A stretch of DNA of 64,000 nt from Noviherbaspirillum sedimenti (GTDB lineage Bacteria; Pseudomonadota; Gammaproteobacteria; Burkholderiales; Burkholderiaceae_D). Numbering within the stretch: the first letter of the stretch is position 1; the number at the start of each line of letters is the position of its first letter. Below, in pieces: positions 1-8,809 of this stretch. A program made the position numbers and the translations under genes. The notes under the pieces are model-generated. The model saw nothing but the letters and a program-made list of their open reading frames with translations, had not been told where the DNA came from and did no database searches. The DNA is taken from positions 1,426,001-1,490,000 of the forward strand of contig NZ_QYUQ01000002.1 in NCBI RefSeq assembly GCF_003590835.1, in the 5' to 3' direction.

Positions 1-144
1 GGCGCCGGCACGAAAAACGGTTTGCGATTTCTTGCCTTGCTCGGCGCTGCGAGCGCTGGCACCCGATGAAGCGGCGTCGTTAGCATGGGATGTGTTACAC
101 ATCAGCAGAAAAAGTGAGGCAGCCGTCAAAGCAAGTCGATTCAT
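1..144 (-). CDS. secreted protein of unknown function, N-terminal part only
   Basis: The window edge cuts this gene; 48 codons are visible. The ATG at 144 is preceded by an AAGGAA ribosome-binding site. The N-terminus is a classical signal peptide: two charged residues, a hydrophobic core (LALTAASLFLLM) and an SHA-N cleavage site near residue 21, followed by a Ser/Ala-rich stretch. A Cys lies just before the cleavage site, but the preceding residues do not form a good lipobox, so a periplasmic or secreted protein is more likely than a lipoprotein. The function cannot be judged from this part. Confidence 0.6.
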   Translation of the reverse strand, partial: MNRLALTAASLFLLMCNTSHANDAASSGASARSAEQGKKSQTVFRAGA

Positions 145-223
145 GAGGGTTCCTTTTGATTAGGGCGGATTCAGGCTGTTTTCATTGCGGTCATGTCATT
201 ACAAAGTGATCACGCACCGTCAC

Positions 224-1252
224 CTACTTCAGATTATTGCGGAAGAACGAAGTCAATTTTTCAAAGGGAATGAGATTGACACGATCGTAAAGATCGACGT
301 GACCGGCACCAGGAATAATGAGCAGTTCCTTTGGCTGTCCTGCCAGCTTGTACGCTTCTTCACTGAACTCTCTGGAATGGGCGTTATCACCCGTGATGAA
401 TAGCATCGGGCGTGGGGAAATCGTTTCGATGTCCGCGAACGGGTAAAAATTCATGAACTTGACGTTGCTGGTCAGCGTAGGGTGGGTCGTCAACTTCGGC
501 GACGAGCCCTTGGGAGTAAATTCGCCTCTGGGAGTGCGGTAGAAGTCATAAAACTCACGCTGAATGGGATGAGTATCTTCCTTCAGTTCATGCACCGTCC
601 CGCTGGTGTACTTGGTTTCACCACCGGTGAACTCCACGTAACGTTGCTCTGCTGCCTCTGCAATGATTTTCTTGCGTTGCTCAATGGTCAGTGAGTGATT
701 CAGCGCGTTACGGTTGGCAGCACCCATGTCATACATACTGACCGTCGCAATGGCTTTCATGCGCGGGTCAATCTTTGCAGCACTGATCACAAAGCTGCCG
801 CTGCCGCAAATCCCGATGGCGCCGATCCGCTCCCTGTCGACGAATGGTCGGGTGCCCAGGAAATCCACCGCAGCACTGAAATCTTCAGCATAGATATCCG
901 GCGAAACTGCGTTGCGAGGCTGGCCCTCGCTCTCACCCCAGAACGACAAATCCAGGGACAAGGTAACGAATCCTTGCTCAGCCATTTTTGCAGCATATAG
1001 ATTCGCGCTTTGTTCTTTTACGGCACCCATGGGATGGCCGACGATGATTGCGGGATTTTTTGTATTCCGGTTTATGTTCTTGGGAATGAAAAGATTCCCT
1101 GCGACCTTCATCTTGTGTTGATTTTTGAACGTAACCGTCTGCATAGCTACCTTATCGCTTTTGAAAAAATTATCTGCGCCATTGGACATGTCTGCAGCCA
1201 TTACAGAGAATGAACTGACTAGCATCACTAGCAACATAATGAGCTTTTTCAT
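224..1252 (-). CDS. exported alpha/beta hydrolase with a probable Cys nucleophile (dienelactone-hydrolase-like)
   Basis: The 342-residue protein starts with a signal peptide (KKLIMLLVMLVSSFSVMA-A), so it acts in the periplasm. The alpha/beta hydrolase fold is recognisable from the oxyanion region GHPMG near residue 75, the nucleophile elbow IGICGSGSF near residue 150, the acid segment FITGDNAHS, and the catalytic His in GAGHVDLYD close to the C-terminus. The elbow places Cys at the nucleophile position, as in dienelactone hydrolases, although the Ser two residues on is an alternative. The ATG at 1252 is chosen because GGAAG lies just upstream; a GTG at 1267 would overlap that site. The substrate is unknown. 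Confidence 0.75.
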   Translation of the reverse strand: MKKLIMLLVMLVSSFSVMAADMSNGADNFFKSDKVAMQTVTFKNQHKMKVAGNLFIPKNINRNTKNPAIIVGHPMGAVKEQSANLYAAKMAEQGFVTLSLDLSFWGESEGQPRNAVSPDIYAEDFSAAVDFLGTRPFVDRERIGAIGICGSGSFVISAAKIDPRMKAIATVSMYDMGAANRNALNHSLTIEQRKKIIAEAAEQRYVEFTGGETKYTSGTVHELKEDTHPIQREFYDFYRTPRGEFTPKGSSPKLTTHPTLTSNVKFMNFYPFADIETISPRPMLFITGDNAHSREFSEEAYKLAGQPKELLIIPGAGHVDLYDRVNLIPFEKLTSFFRNNLK

Positions 1253-1324
1253 GGGGACTTCCTTCACTCAATAGTTAAAAAATAAATGGCTGGCCATCTT
1301 TTCTGATCCAGATTTTTTTAGTAT

Positions 1325-2599
1325 TCAGACCTTCTGAGCACGCTCCGCACGCGACGCCAGGAAGGCCAGGAACGCCGAGATCAGTAGTAAAACGGCGCTC
1401 ACCAGAAACGTGCTCTGGTACCCGCTCATATCGAATAGCAAACCGCCGACGGTGGAACCCAGTCCGATCGCCAGCTGAACCGCTGCCACCATCAGCCCGC
1501 CACCGGCTTCGGTGTTCTCCGGCATCGTTCTTGCCACCCAGGTCCACCAGCCCACGGGCGCCGCTGTGGCGACCAGTCCCCAGATGCCCAGCAGCGCCAC
1601 GACGGCGGCCACCCAACTGCCGAAAGCAATCAGCGTCACGGCAGCCATGGCCATCAAGAGCGGGATGGCGATCAAGGTCCCGTAAAAACTTCTCTTCAGA
1701 AACGCGCCGATCAGGATGGTGCCGATGAAACCGGCCACGCCCAGTGTCAAAAGAATGAACGACAGCGTGGACACTTCAACGCGGGTCACCGTTTCGAGGA
1801 ACGGGCGCAGATAGGTGAACAGGGTGAACTGCCCCATGAAAAAGATACTGACAGCGGCCATGCCCAATGCGACCAGGGGATTCTTCAGAAGCCTGAAGAC
1901 ATTGCCAGAACCTGCCGGACGTTCTTCGGCCTTCATGGCGGGCAGGCTGACCCATTGCCAGACAAACGCGAGCAGTGCCACCGGAGCAAGGCAAAAGAAG
2001 GCGCCGCGCCAGCCGATGATCGCGCCGAGATAGCTGCCCAGGGGAGCGGCGACCACCATTGCCAGCGCATTGCCACCATTGAAGATGGCCAGTGCCCGCG
2101 GCACCTGAGGGGCAGGCACCAGCCGTATGGCCGCAGCCGCCGACATGGACCAGAATCCGCCGATCGCCACCCCGATCAGCACCCGGCCAGCCATATACGT
2201 CGCATAGTTCGGCGCCAGCGCAATGATCGGCCCCGAGAGAAACATCAGTCCCGTCATCCACAGCAACAGCGTCTTGCGGCTCATCCTGCCGGCAAGCGCC
2301 GGAATGGAAAGACTCGTCAGCACCGCAAAAACGCCGGACACGGAAATGGCCTGCCCGGCCAGCCCTTCACTGATGTTGAGATCAGCGGCAACCGGGGTCA
2401 GCAAACTGACGGGCATGAATTCAGAAGCCACCAGCACGAACGCGCAGAGCGTCATTGCAAACACGCCACTCCAGTAGGCGGGATTCTGTACAACTTCGTG
2501 CGGAGCCGGAATATCGTCCGCTTTAATCGGCGCGTTCCGGATGCTTTCCGTGACTTGCGGTCGAAAATCTATCGAGGCGTCACAAGCTTGAAGGGTCAT
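1325..2599 (-). CDS. MFS transporter, DHA1-type drug or metabolite efflux
   Basis: The protein of about 424 residues has twelve hydrophobic segments and the major facilitator pattern. The first helix begins at YWSGVFAMTLCAFVLVASEF, then FMPVSLLTPVAADL, and the loop 2-3 motif is degenerate (LAGRMSRKTLL). Helix 4-5 carries GRVLIGVAIGGFWSMSAA and PRALAIFNGGNALA, typical of the AraJ/NepI-like DHA1 group. These proteins are proton-driven inner-membrane exporters. The start is uncertain: ATG 2599 follows AT-rich DNA without a clear Shine-Dalgarno, and an ATG at 2677 would add 26 poorly conserved residues. It is divergent from a LysR gene that probably controls it. Confidence 0.8.
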   Translation of the reverse strand: MTLQACDASIDFRPQVTESIRNAPIKADDIPAPHEVVQNPAYWSGVFAMTLCAFVLVASEFMPVSLLTPVAADLNISEGLAGQAISVSGVFAVLTSLSIPALAGRMSRKTLLLWMTGLMFLSGPIIALAPNYATYMAGRVLIGVAIGGFWSMSAAAAIRLVPAPQVPRALAIFNGGNALAMVVAAPLGSYLGAIIGWRGAFFCLAPVALLAFVWQWVSLPAMKAEERPAGSGNVFRLLKNPLVALGMAAVSIFFMGQFTLFTYLRPFLETVTRVEVSTLSFILLTLGVAGFIGTILIGAFLKRSFYGTLIAIPLLMAMAAVTLIAFGSWVAAVVALLGIWGLVATAAPVGWWTWVARTMPENTEAGGGLMVAAVQLAIGLGSTVGGLLFDMSGYQSTFLVSAVLLLISAFLAFLASRAERAQKV

Positions 2600-2717
2600 G
2601 GGTCGATTGAGTATGTGAAATGCAGTTAAATAAAAGGCAAAGCGAATGCCTTTTTGAATGACGACAAGTTTAACCATCGCCCCGAGGGTTGACTAGATAA
2701 TGAATCCTTAATTACTC

Positions 2718-2734
2718 TATTAGCCTGGCTAATA
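2718..2734. promoter_or_regulatory. 17-bp perfect palindrome, likely LysR operator
   Basis: The sequence TATTAGCCTGGCTAATA has 8-bp arms and a single central base and contains the T-N11-A LysR box TTAGCCTGGCTAA. It lies between the MFS gene and the LysR gene, 19 bp before the LysR start codon, so the LysR protein would probably repress itself and control the exporter from this site. Confidence 0.6.
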
Positions 2735-2753
2735 AATCTCTTGGAATGAAAGC

Positions 2754-3656
2754 ATGCTGAAACGCAACTTGAACGACCTGTTGGCCTTCGTCACCGTGGC
2801 GCGTAAAGGCACCTTTACCCGTGCCGCCGCCACGCTGGGCGTGACGCAATCGGCTCTGAGCCAGGCGATCCGAGGGTTGGAGGAGCGCCTGCAAATCCGG
2901 CTGTTGACGCGCACCACGCGCAGCATCGCCCTGACCCCGGCAGGCGAGCGTCTGATGCAGACCATCGGCCACCGCTTTGAGGAGATCGAAGCGGAACTCG
3001 ATGCCTTGACTGAATTGCGCGACAAGCCCGCAGGCACCGTGCGCATTACTTGCGGCGACAATGTTTTGCGCACGACCTTGCTACCAAAACTCACGCCGCT
3101 GCTGCGTGACTATCCTGACATAAAATTCGAATTTGATATGAACTACGGCTTCCGCGACATCGTAGCCGACCGCTTTGACGCGGGCGTTCGCCTAGGCAAC
3201 ACCATCGACAAGGACATGATTGCCGTACCCATCGGCCCGCCGTTACGCATGGCCGTCGTGGCGTCACCCACTTACTTTGCAGGCCATCCCACTCCAAAAA
3301 CACCAGAGGACTTGATGGAGCACAACTGCATCAACCAGCGCATGCCCACGTCCGGCGGCTTGTACGTCTGGGACTTTGAGCGCCGTGGTCGCAAAGTGAA
3401 TGTTCGCGTGGATGGCTCTCTGATCTTTAACACCGTTCCGCCGCAGGTTGACGCCGCACTGGCCGGACTTGGCATTATCCTATTGCCCGAAGACGAATTG
3501 ATGGAACATATTGAAGCAGGCCACCTCGTGCGGGTGTTGGAAGACTGGTGCCCGAAATTTGCGGGCTACCATCTGTACTATCCCAGCAGACGCCAGCCGT
3601 CACCGGCATTTTCGCTGGTGGTGCAGGCCCTACGCTACAGGGCATTGTCACGTTAA
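2754..3656 (+). CDS. LysR-family transcriptional regulator
   Basis: The 300-residue protein has an N-terminal winged helix-turn-helix (residues 5-65; TFTRAAATLGVTQSALSQAI and the wing LLTRTTRSIALTPAGERL) and a C-terminal LysR substrate domain (about 90-295). It belongs to the same subgroup as the LysR at 11646-12539, sharing NLNDLLAFV near the start and the ending EDWCPxFxGYHLYYPxRRQ. It is divergent from the MFS exporter, with a palindromic operator between them. The effector is unknown. Confidence 0.9.
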   Translation: MLKRNLNDLLAFVTVARKGTFTRAAATLGVTQSALSQAIRGLEERLQIRLLTRTTRSIALTPAGERLMQTIGHRFEEIEAELDALTELRDKPAGTVRITCGDNVLRTTLLPKLTPLLRDYPDIKFEFDMNYGFRDIVADRFDAGVRLGNTIDKDMIAVPIGPPLRMAVVASPTYFAGHPTPKTPEDLMEHNCINQRMPTSGGLYVWDFERRGRKVNVRVDGSLIFNTVPPQVDAALAGLGIILLPEDELMEHIEAGHLVRVLEDWCPKFAGYHLYYPSRRQPSPAFSLVVQALRYRALSR

Positions 3657-3770
3657 GGTCTGAAGTTGGTAGAGTTGAGCGCTGAAGATACCTAAGCCGC
3701 TTTACCCCCGCCATCGTTTTCCGGATTCCGTCATCAGTTGCGCGGTCCGCTGGTATTTCCGCTTTCAGTT

Positions 3771-3791
3771 CGGCGAGCACACAGCTCGCCG
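3771..3791. other. hairpin in the convergent spacer
   Basis: CGGCGAGC and GCTCGCCG form an 8-bp stem around a 5-nt loop between the convergent LysR and hydrolase genes. There is no U-tract on either side, so it is a weak candidate for a bidirectional terminator. A second small stem (GTTGGT/ACCAAC) follows at about 3793-3813. Confidence 0.3.
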
Positions 3792-3814
3792 CTGTTGGTA
3801 CGAGGCACCAACGA

Positions 3815-4495
3815 TCACTTGCGCAGGGAGTCCAGCACCTCGTTGTTCTTCACCACATCCTGGGCCTTCGAGTAGCTCTCGATCAGCAACTGGTAGGCCG
3901 GGAAGATTTTGGTGTAAATTTCTGCCCACTGCATGGCGTCGTCGCGGTTCCAGGTCTTTTGCAGTTCCGAGGCCACGGCGGCCGTATCCATCGGCACGAC
4001 ACCGGCCTGCACGACGCGGGCCAGCGTGATTTCCTGGGCCATCTTGCTGTAGGTGCCGGAGGCGTCGACCACGGCGAACACCTTGTAGCCCTCAGCGACA
4101 GCACTGATGGAGGGAAAGGCCATGCAGACGCTGGTGATGGTTCCGGCAATGATGAGGGTCTTGCGACCGGTGGCTTTCACGGCAGCGACGAAGTCCGGAT
4201 TGTCCCAGGCATTGATTTCGCCCTTGCGCGCCACGTACTGGGCGTGCGGCGCGTTCTCGTGGATTTCCGGAATCAGCGGGCCATTGGGGCCTTGCGGCAC
4301 GGACGCCGTGGTGATGACGGGCAGCTTGGACAGCGTCGCCATCTTGGCGAGCGCGGCCGCGCGGGCGCGCAGCTCCGGCATCGGCATGTCGCCGATGGTC
4401 TGGAACAGCCCGCTTTGATGGTCGATCAGCAGCATGACCGAATCGTTGGGGTCGATGACGGGGCGCTGGCCGTTGAAGTTGGCTGGAATAGTCAT
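3815..4495 (-). CDS. isochorismatase-like cysteine hydrolase, YcaC family
   Basis: The 226-residue protein has the cysteine hydrolase fold: Asp in [12 protein letters not shown] (residues 20-31), the segment [13 protein letters not shown], and the nucleophile Cys in [11 protein letters not shown] with the usual preceding cis-peptide region. It matches YcaC-type hydrolases of unknown substrate rather than true isochorismatases. ATG 4495 has AAGGAG nine bases upstream. A paralogue follows immediately (4564-5190), then a pirin gene, so the three are probably one transcription unit under the LysR gene at 6262. A C-terminal extension of about 15 residues relative to the paralogue is seen. Confidence 0.85.
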   Translation of the reverse strand: MTIPANFNGQRPVIDPNDSVMLLIDHQSGLFQTIGDMPMPELRARAAALAKMATLSKLPVITTASVPQGPNGPLIPEIHENAPHAQYVARKGEINAWDNPDFVAAVKATGRKTLIIAGTITSVCMAFPSISAVAEGYKVFAVVDASGTYSKMAQEITLARVVQAGVVPMDTAAVASELQKTWNRDDAMQWAEIYTKIFPAYQLLIESYSKAQDVVKNNEVLDSLRK

Positions 4496-4563
4496 GTGAA
4501 AACTCCTTTGATTTAGAAATCATAGCGCGATGCCCGCGATTGATCCAGGCATCGAGCCATTGC

Positions 4564-5190
4564 TTACTTTTTGGCTGTCAAGGCGTTGTAGCTGGTGATC
4601 AGATTGCGGTAGTCCGGGATGTGGTTGGAGAACAGCGCCGCCAGACCTTCAACATCATTTCGCCAATCGCGGTGCAACTCGCAGGCCACTCCGAACCACG
4701 TCATCAGCTGCGCCCCCGCTTGCGACATGCGATCCCACGCCGAATGGCGCGTCACTTCGTTGAAGGTGCCCGATGCATCGGTGACGACGAACACGTCATA
4801 GCCCTCTTCCAGAGCCGACAGTGCGGGGAATGCAACGCACACCTCAGTCACGACGCCGGCGATAAGGAGTTGCTTCTTTCCGGTAGCTTTGACGGCTTTG
4901 GCGAAGTCTTCGTTATCCCAAGCGTTGATGTTGCCGGGGCGGGCGATGTAGGGCGCATCGGGAAACTGTTCTTTCAACTCGGGGACCAGCGGACCGTTCG
5001 GCCCAGTCTCGAAACTGGTAGTGAGAATGGTCGGCAGCTTGAAGTACTTAGCCAGATCGCCGAGTGCCAGCACGTTGTTTTTGAACTTGTCCGGATCAAT
5101 GTCGCGAACTAGGGACAACAGACCCGCTTGGTGATCGACCAGAAGAACAGCGGCATTGTCTTTGTCGAGACGAACGTAAGGCTTACTCAT
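4564..5190 (-). CDS. YcaC-like cysteine hydrolase
   Basis: The 208 residues equal the length of E. coli YcaC. Catalytic features are Asp19 in AVLLVDHQAGL, the conserved ARPGNINAWDNEDF segment and the nucleophile in VVTEVCVAFPALSA. The ATG at 5190 is preferred because AAGGAG sits seven bases upstream; the longer reading frame starting at 5220 would run through this site. It is paralogous to the downstream gene at 3815-4495 but clearly diverged. The family includes enzymes annotated as nicotinamidase-related or hydantoinase-like, and the physiological substrate is not established. Confidence 0.85.
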   Translation of the reverse strand: MSKPYVRLDKDNAAVLLVDHQAGLLSLVRDIDPDKFKNNVLALGDLAKYFKLPTILTTSFETGPNGPLVPELKEQFPDAPYIARPGNINAWDNEDFAKAVKATGKKQLLIAGVVTEVCVAFPALSALEEGYDVFVVTDASGTFNEVTRHSAWDRMSQAGAQLMTWFGVACELHRDWRNDVEGLAALFSNHIPDYRNLITSYNALTAKK

Positions 5191-5273
5191 GGTTTTCTCC
5201 TTCATGGTTGGGTGGCGCAAGACACCGGAATGCTTGGGAGCCCGAACGGGCCAGCCAAGTAAAAAAGTGAAAG

Positions 5274-6140
5274 TCAGCCAGGCATCGGCCCAAACCGGCC
5301 GCTGTTGAAGTCGGAGATCGCTTGCACAATCTCCTGCTGGCTGTTCATCACGAACGGCCCATGGCCCACGATGGGTTCGTCGATGGGTTCGCCGCTGAGC
5401 AGCAGGACGATGGCATCGCTGTTGGCCTCAATTGAAAGGCTCTGACCGGCGCGGTCCAGCACGACCATCTGTGCTTCACGTGCAATCGCGTTGCCATTGA
5501 CCTGCACCGTGCCGTGCAGCACCACCAGTGCTGTCGTCCAGCCTTCGGGCAGCGCCAGAGTGCTGTAACTACCCTGGGTGAGCCGCATGTCCCAGACATT
5601 CATCGGCGTGAAGGTGTGGGCTGGACCGGCATGTCCGTCGAATTCGCCGGCGATGACGCGCACGTTACCCGCGCCATTGGGCAGAGTCACAGCCGGAATG
5701 TCCTCGTCGCCGATGGCCTGATAACCCGGCGCGGTCATCTTGTCCTTGGCCGGCAGGTTGACCCAGAGCTGAATCATCTTAAGCGCGCCACCCGATTGGC
5801 TGAATGCCGGGGAGTGGAACTCTTCATGCAGGATGCCTGCACCGGCTGTCATCCATTGCACGTCACCGGGGCCGATGACGCCGCCCTGGCCGGTCGAGTC
5901 GCGGTGCGCCACCTCGCCCTTGTAGACGATGGTCACGGTCTCGAACCCGCGATGCGGATGTTGGCCCACGCCGCGAGGCGTGTCCGTGGGTGCGAAGTCG
6001 GTCGGGCCGGCGTAGTCGAGCAGCAGGAAAGGGCTGAGCTGCTGGCCGTGGCTGTTGTACGAGAACAAGGAGCGCACCGGGAAGCCATCGCCGACCCAGT
6101 GGGGACGGGGTGCGCTGTAGATACCGAGAATCTTTTTCAT
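5274..6140 (-). CDS. pirin family protein (quercetinase-like bicupin)
   Basis: The 288-residue bicupin has the metal-binding motifs of pirins in the N-terminal cupin: HPHRGFETVTIVYKGEVAHRDS and the downstream HEEFHS, which supply three His and one Glu. The pirin C-terminal domain follows (about 180-275). Bacterial members such as YhhW can cleave quercetin in vitro, while others act as redox-sensing partners of metabolic enzymes. The start codon has AGGAG six bases upstream. It is divergent from the LysR gene at 6262 and heads the pirin-YcaC-YcaC group. Confidence 0.9.
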   Translation of the reverse strand: MKKILGIYSAPRPHWVGDGFPVRSLFSYNSHGQQLSPFLLLDYAGPTDFAPTDTPRGVGQHPHRGFETVTIVYKGEVAHRDSTGQGGVIGPGDVQWMTAGAGILHEEFHSPAFSQSGGALKMIQLWVNLPAKDKMTAPGYQAIGDEDIPAVTLPNGAGNVRVIAGEFDGHAGPAHTFTPMNVWDMRLTQGSYSTLALPEGWTTALVVLHGTVQVNGNAIAREAQMVVLDRAGQSLSIEANSDAIVLLLSGEPIDEPIVGHGPFVMNSQQEIVQAISDFNSGRFGPMPG

Positions 6141-6193
6141 GCTGCTCTCCTGAGAAATCGGCTGGTTGTACCGTTAGAGAAAGCATAGTTTTT

Positions 6194-6214
6194 AGACGAC
6201 TTGATGTGTAGTCT
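6194..6214. promoter_or_regulatory. imperfect palindrome, candidate LysR site
   Basis: AGACGAC-TTGATGT-GTAGTCT has 7-bp arms with one mismatch and a 7-nt spacer. It lies midway in the 121-bp gap between the divergent pirin and LysR genes, the usual place for a LysR operator. Confidence 0.45.
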
Positions 6215-6261
6215 GCTAAATTGAAGTTAAGAGTCCTATTTATTGAACGATAAGAACAGAC

Positions 6262-7167
6262 ATGCAGGATCTAAACGATCTCTACTACTTCGTCCAAGCC
6301 GTGGATCACGGCGGCTTCGCGCCAGCCGGCCGAGCTTTGGGCATGCCTAAATCGAAACTCAGCCGCCGTATTGCCATGTTGGAAGAGCGGCTGGGCGTCC
6401 GTCTGATCCAGCGTTCGACACGCCACTTCGCCGTGACGGAGATCGGGCGGTCCTACTACGACCACTGCAAGGCGATGTTGGTGGAGGCCGAGGCCGCGCA
6501 GGAGGCCATCGACGCCTCGCGGGCCGAGCCGCGCGGCGTGATCCGCATGTCCTGTCCGGTTGCACTGCTGCACGTGCATGTCGGATCGATGCTGGCCGAC
6601 TTCATGGTCCGCTACCCACAGATTACGCTGCACCTGGAGGCCACCAATCGGCGTGTCGACGTGGTGAGCGAAGCCGTGGATGTGGCGATCCGTGTGCGGC
6701 CGCCGCCTTTGCAGGACAGCGATTTGGTGATGCGTGTGTTGGCCGATCGTGGGCAATGCCTGATTGCCAGCCCTGCGCTCATCCAGCAGCGAGGCTTTCC
6801 CGTCGCACCTGCCGACTTGAACGGTTGGCCGAGCCTGGGCCTCGAAATGCCGCAACAGCCCCATAGCTGGACGCTGTTCGGGCCGGATGATGCGCAAGCC
6901 ACCGTGCATCACGCGCCCCGTTTCGTGACGACGGACATGATCGCGTTGCGCAATGCCGCTTTGGCGGGTGTCGGAGTGGCACAGCTCCCGCTACTGATGG
7001 TGCGTGACCATCTGGCCGACAGTTCGTTGGTCAGGATCGTCCCGGAGTGGGCGCCGCGTCGGGAGATCATTCATGCGGTATTTCCATCACGGCGTGGCCT
7101 CCTGCCGTCGGTGCGCATGCTGATCGACTACCTGGCGCTGCGATTTGGCGAGCTGAATGAGGATTGA
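6262..7167 (+). CDS. LysR-family transcriptional regulator
   Basis: The 301-residue protein has an N-terminal helix-turn-helix (GGFAPAGRALGMPKSKLSRRI, wing RLIQRSTRHFAVTEIGRSYY) and a substrate domain from about residue 90. The Pro-Lys-Ser-Lys-Leu-Ser-Arg recognition helix is typical of the DsdC/YhjC-like group of LysR proteins often linked to pirins and quinone or redox genes. It is divergent from the pirin gene and is the natural candidate for its regulator. Confidence 0.9.
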   Translation: MQDLNDLYYFVQAVDHGGFAPAGRALGMPKSKLSRRIAMLEERLGVRLIQRSTRHFAVTEIGRSYYDHCKAMLVEAEAAQEAIDASRAEPRGVIRMSCPVALLHVHVGSMLADFMVRYPQITLHLEATNRRVDVVSEAVDVAIRVRPPPLQDSDLVMRVLADRGQCLIASPALIQQRGFPVAPADLNGWPSLGLEMPQQPHSWTLFGPDDAQATVHHAPRFVTTDMIALRNAALAGVGVAQLPLLMVRDHLADSSLVRIVPEWAPRREIIHAVFPSRRGLLPSVRMLIDYLALRFGELNED

Positions 7168-7217
7168 TCTGTGTTTTTCCGTTTCTGAGACGCCCCCGAA
7201 TAGCCCCATAGCAGACG

Positions 7218-7793
7218 CTAAGGTGCACAAATCAAGTCCGTTGGATAATCGACGTCCAAAATTACACCAGCATCATCGACGGGACATAAAATCAAATCCT
7301 GCTGATAATTTTTCAGTATGGATTTTCCGCCCTCATCTCCCTTCAATGCTGTCAACTGAGAAAACCATTTTTGGGAGAACCCGACCGGGTGGGCTCGCCG
7401 GCCCATATATTCAGTAGTGACAAGACTGGCTCCCGAGCGCAGGCAGTCTGCCAGCTTCTGATAACTGCTGTCGGCAATGAACGGCATGTCAGCCAATGCC
7501 ACAATCCAGCCAGCAGCCTCGGCCGTAGCGCGTACCCCGCTAGCCAGACTATGCCCCATCCCACCTTCTGCCTCGGGACAAAACACAAGCTCACATCCAA
7601 CTTCAGTTAGAAGTGTGGCCAATTCATCATGATCCGGCCGCAGCACGGCCACCATGCGATCACACGAAGGCCGAAGATTAATGGCAGTGGTCACAGCCAT
7701 CGGTGTGCCATCAGGCAGCCGATGCATGAGCTTGTTGCTGCCAAATCGACTACTCGCTCCGGCGGCAAGCAGAACACCGACTATTCCTGGCAC
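7218..7793 (-). CDS. MocA-like molybdenum cofactor nucleotidyltransferase
   Basis: The 191-residue protein carries the nucleotidyltransferase signature LLAAGASSRFGSNKLMHRL near the N-terminus and the ALADMPFI metal-binding motif near residue 100. This is the NTP_transf_3 family, in which MocA transfers CMP to molybdopterin to give MCD for xanthine-oxidase-type enzymes. It is the last gene of the molybdenum hydroxylase operon, directly after XdhC. The start is GTG at 7793, with AGGAG seven bases upstream overlapping the XdhC stop region. Confidence 0.85.
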   Translation of the reverse strand: MPGIVGVLLAAGASSRFGSNKLMHRLPDGTPMAVTTAINLRPSCDRMVAVLRPDHDELATLLTEVGCELVFCPEAEGGMGHSLASGVRATAEAAGWIVALADMPFIADSSYQKLADCLRSGASLVTTEYMGRRAHPVGFSQKWFSQLTALKGDEGGKSILKNYQQDLILCPVDDAGVILDVDYPTDLICAP

Positions 7794-7802
7794 GGCCAGC
7801 TC

Positions 7803-8807
7803 CTAGGCGATACTGCAGCCAGCCTGGACGGATGTCTGCTTCGGCAGCAGTCCATGCTTTGTCCACGCTCCATTTCTCACCGCAGTCATTTCGGCCAGCA
7901 CGGCAATGGCGATTTCCGGTGGCGTACGGCTGCCGATGGGGAGCCCTACCGGTCCGTGCAGCCTGTCAACCTCAGCTTGCGACAGGTCGAAATACTGTAG
8001 CAGACGCTCGCGCCGCCGTTGGCTGTTGACGGCAGATCCCAGCGCACCGACATAGAAGGCCGGAGACTTCAGCGCTTCCAGCAGCGCCATGTCATCCAGT
8101 TTCGGGTCATGCGTCAGTGCGACAACGGCACTGTGCGGATCAAGATTCAGTTCGATAACGACATCGTCCGGCATGCCCGGCACGAGCGTTGTGCCGGGGA
8201 CGTTCCACTCGGCGGAGTATTCGCTGCGTGGGTCGCAGACCAACACCTGGTAGCCGAGTGCCTGCGCCATCTGGGCAAGGTAAGTCGAGATCTGTCCTGC
8301 CCCGATGATCAGCAAACGCCACGCCGGGCCATGGACGGTGATCAGCGTATGGCCATCCCAGCACACGGCATCCCTTGCTGAACCTGCCGTGATTGACACG
8401 CTCTGCTGACCAATAGTGATGGTGCGCCGAGCCAATTGGCCTTGGGCGATCCTTTCTGACAAGTCGTTCAAGGCTGCGAGGTCAGGGCAAGGCTCGATGA
8501 CCAGCTCCATGGCTCCGCCGCAAGGCAAGCCAAAGCGGCGGGCTTCGTCCTGGGTAACGCCGTATTTCATCAGTAAGGGCACAGTCGATTCGAAGCCGCC
8601 GTGCAGCACGCGCTCGACCAGGTCGGTTTCGATGCAGCCGCCGGAAACCGAACCTTGCACCTGGCCGTCGTCACGCAACGCCATCCAGGACCCCGGCGGA
8701 CGCGGCGCGGATCCCCAGGTACGGGCGACCGTGACCAAGGCGAATCGGTGCCCTGCTCTGGCCCAGCGGCGTACAGCCTCCAGAACTTGCTGGTCGGTAC
8801 CGTGCAT
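7803..8807 (-). CDS. XdhC/CoxI family molybdenum enzyme maturation factor
   Basis: The 334-residue protein has the XdhC N-terminal region with the conserved Cys segments GSVSGGCIETDL and GLPCGGAMELVIEP, and a C-terminal Rossmann domain (LLIIGAGQISTYLAQMAQALG; VCDPRSEY). XdhC binds and sulfurates the molybdenum cofactor and inserts it into xanthine-dehydrogenase-type enzymes, here the molybdopterin subunit encoded immediately upstream. ATG 8807 lies two bases after the upstream stop; a GTG at 8810 overlapping that stop is an alternative, so translation is coupled either way. Confidence 0.88.
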   Translation of the reverse strand: MHGTDQQVLEAVRRWARAGHRFALVTVARTWGSAPRPPGSWMALRDDGQVQGSVSGGCIETDLVERVLHGGFESTVPLLMKYGVTQDEARRFGLPCGGAMELVIEPCPDLAALNDLSERIAQGQLARRTITIGQQSVSITAGSARDAVCWDGHTLITVHGPAWRLLIIGAGQISTYLAQMAQALGYQVLVCDPRSEYSAEWNVPGTTLVPGMPDDVVIELNLDPHSAVVALTHDPKLDDMALLEALKSPAFYVGALGSAVNSQRRRERLLQYFDLSQAEVDRLHGPVGLPIGSRTPPEIAIAVLAEMTAVRNGAWTKHGLLPKQTSVQAGCSIA

Positions 8808-8809
8808 CA

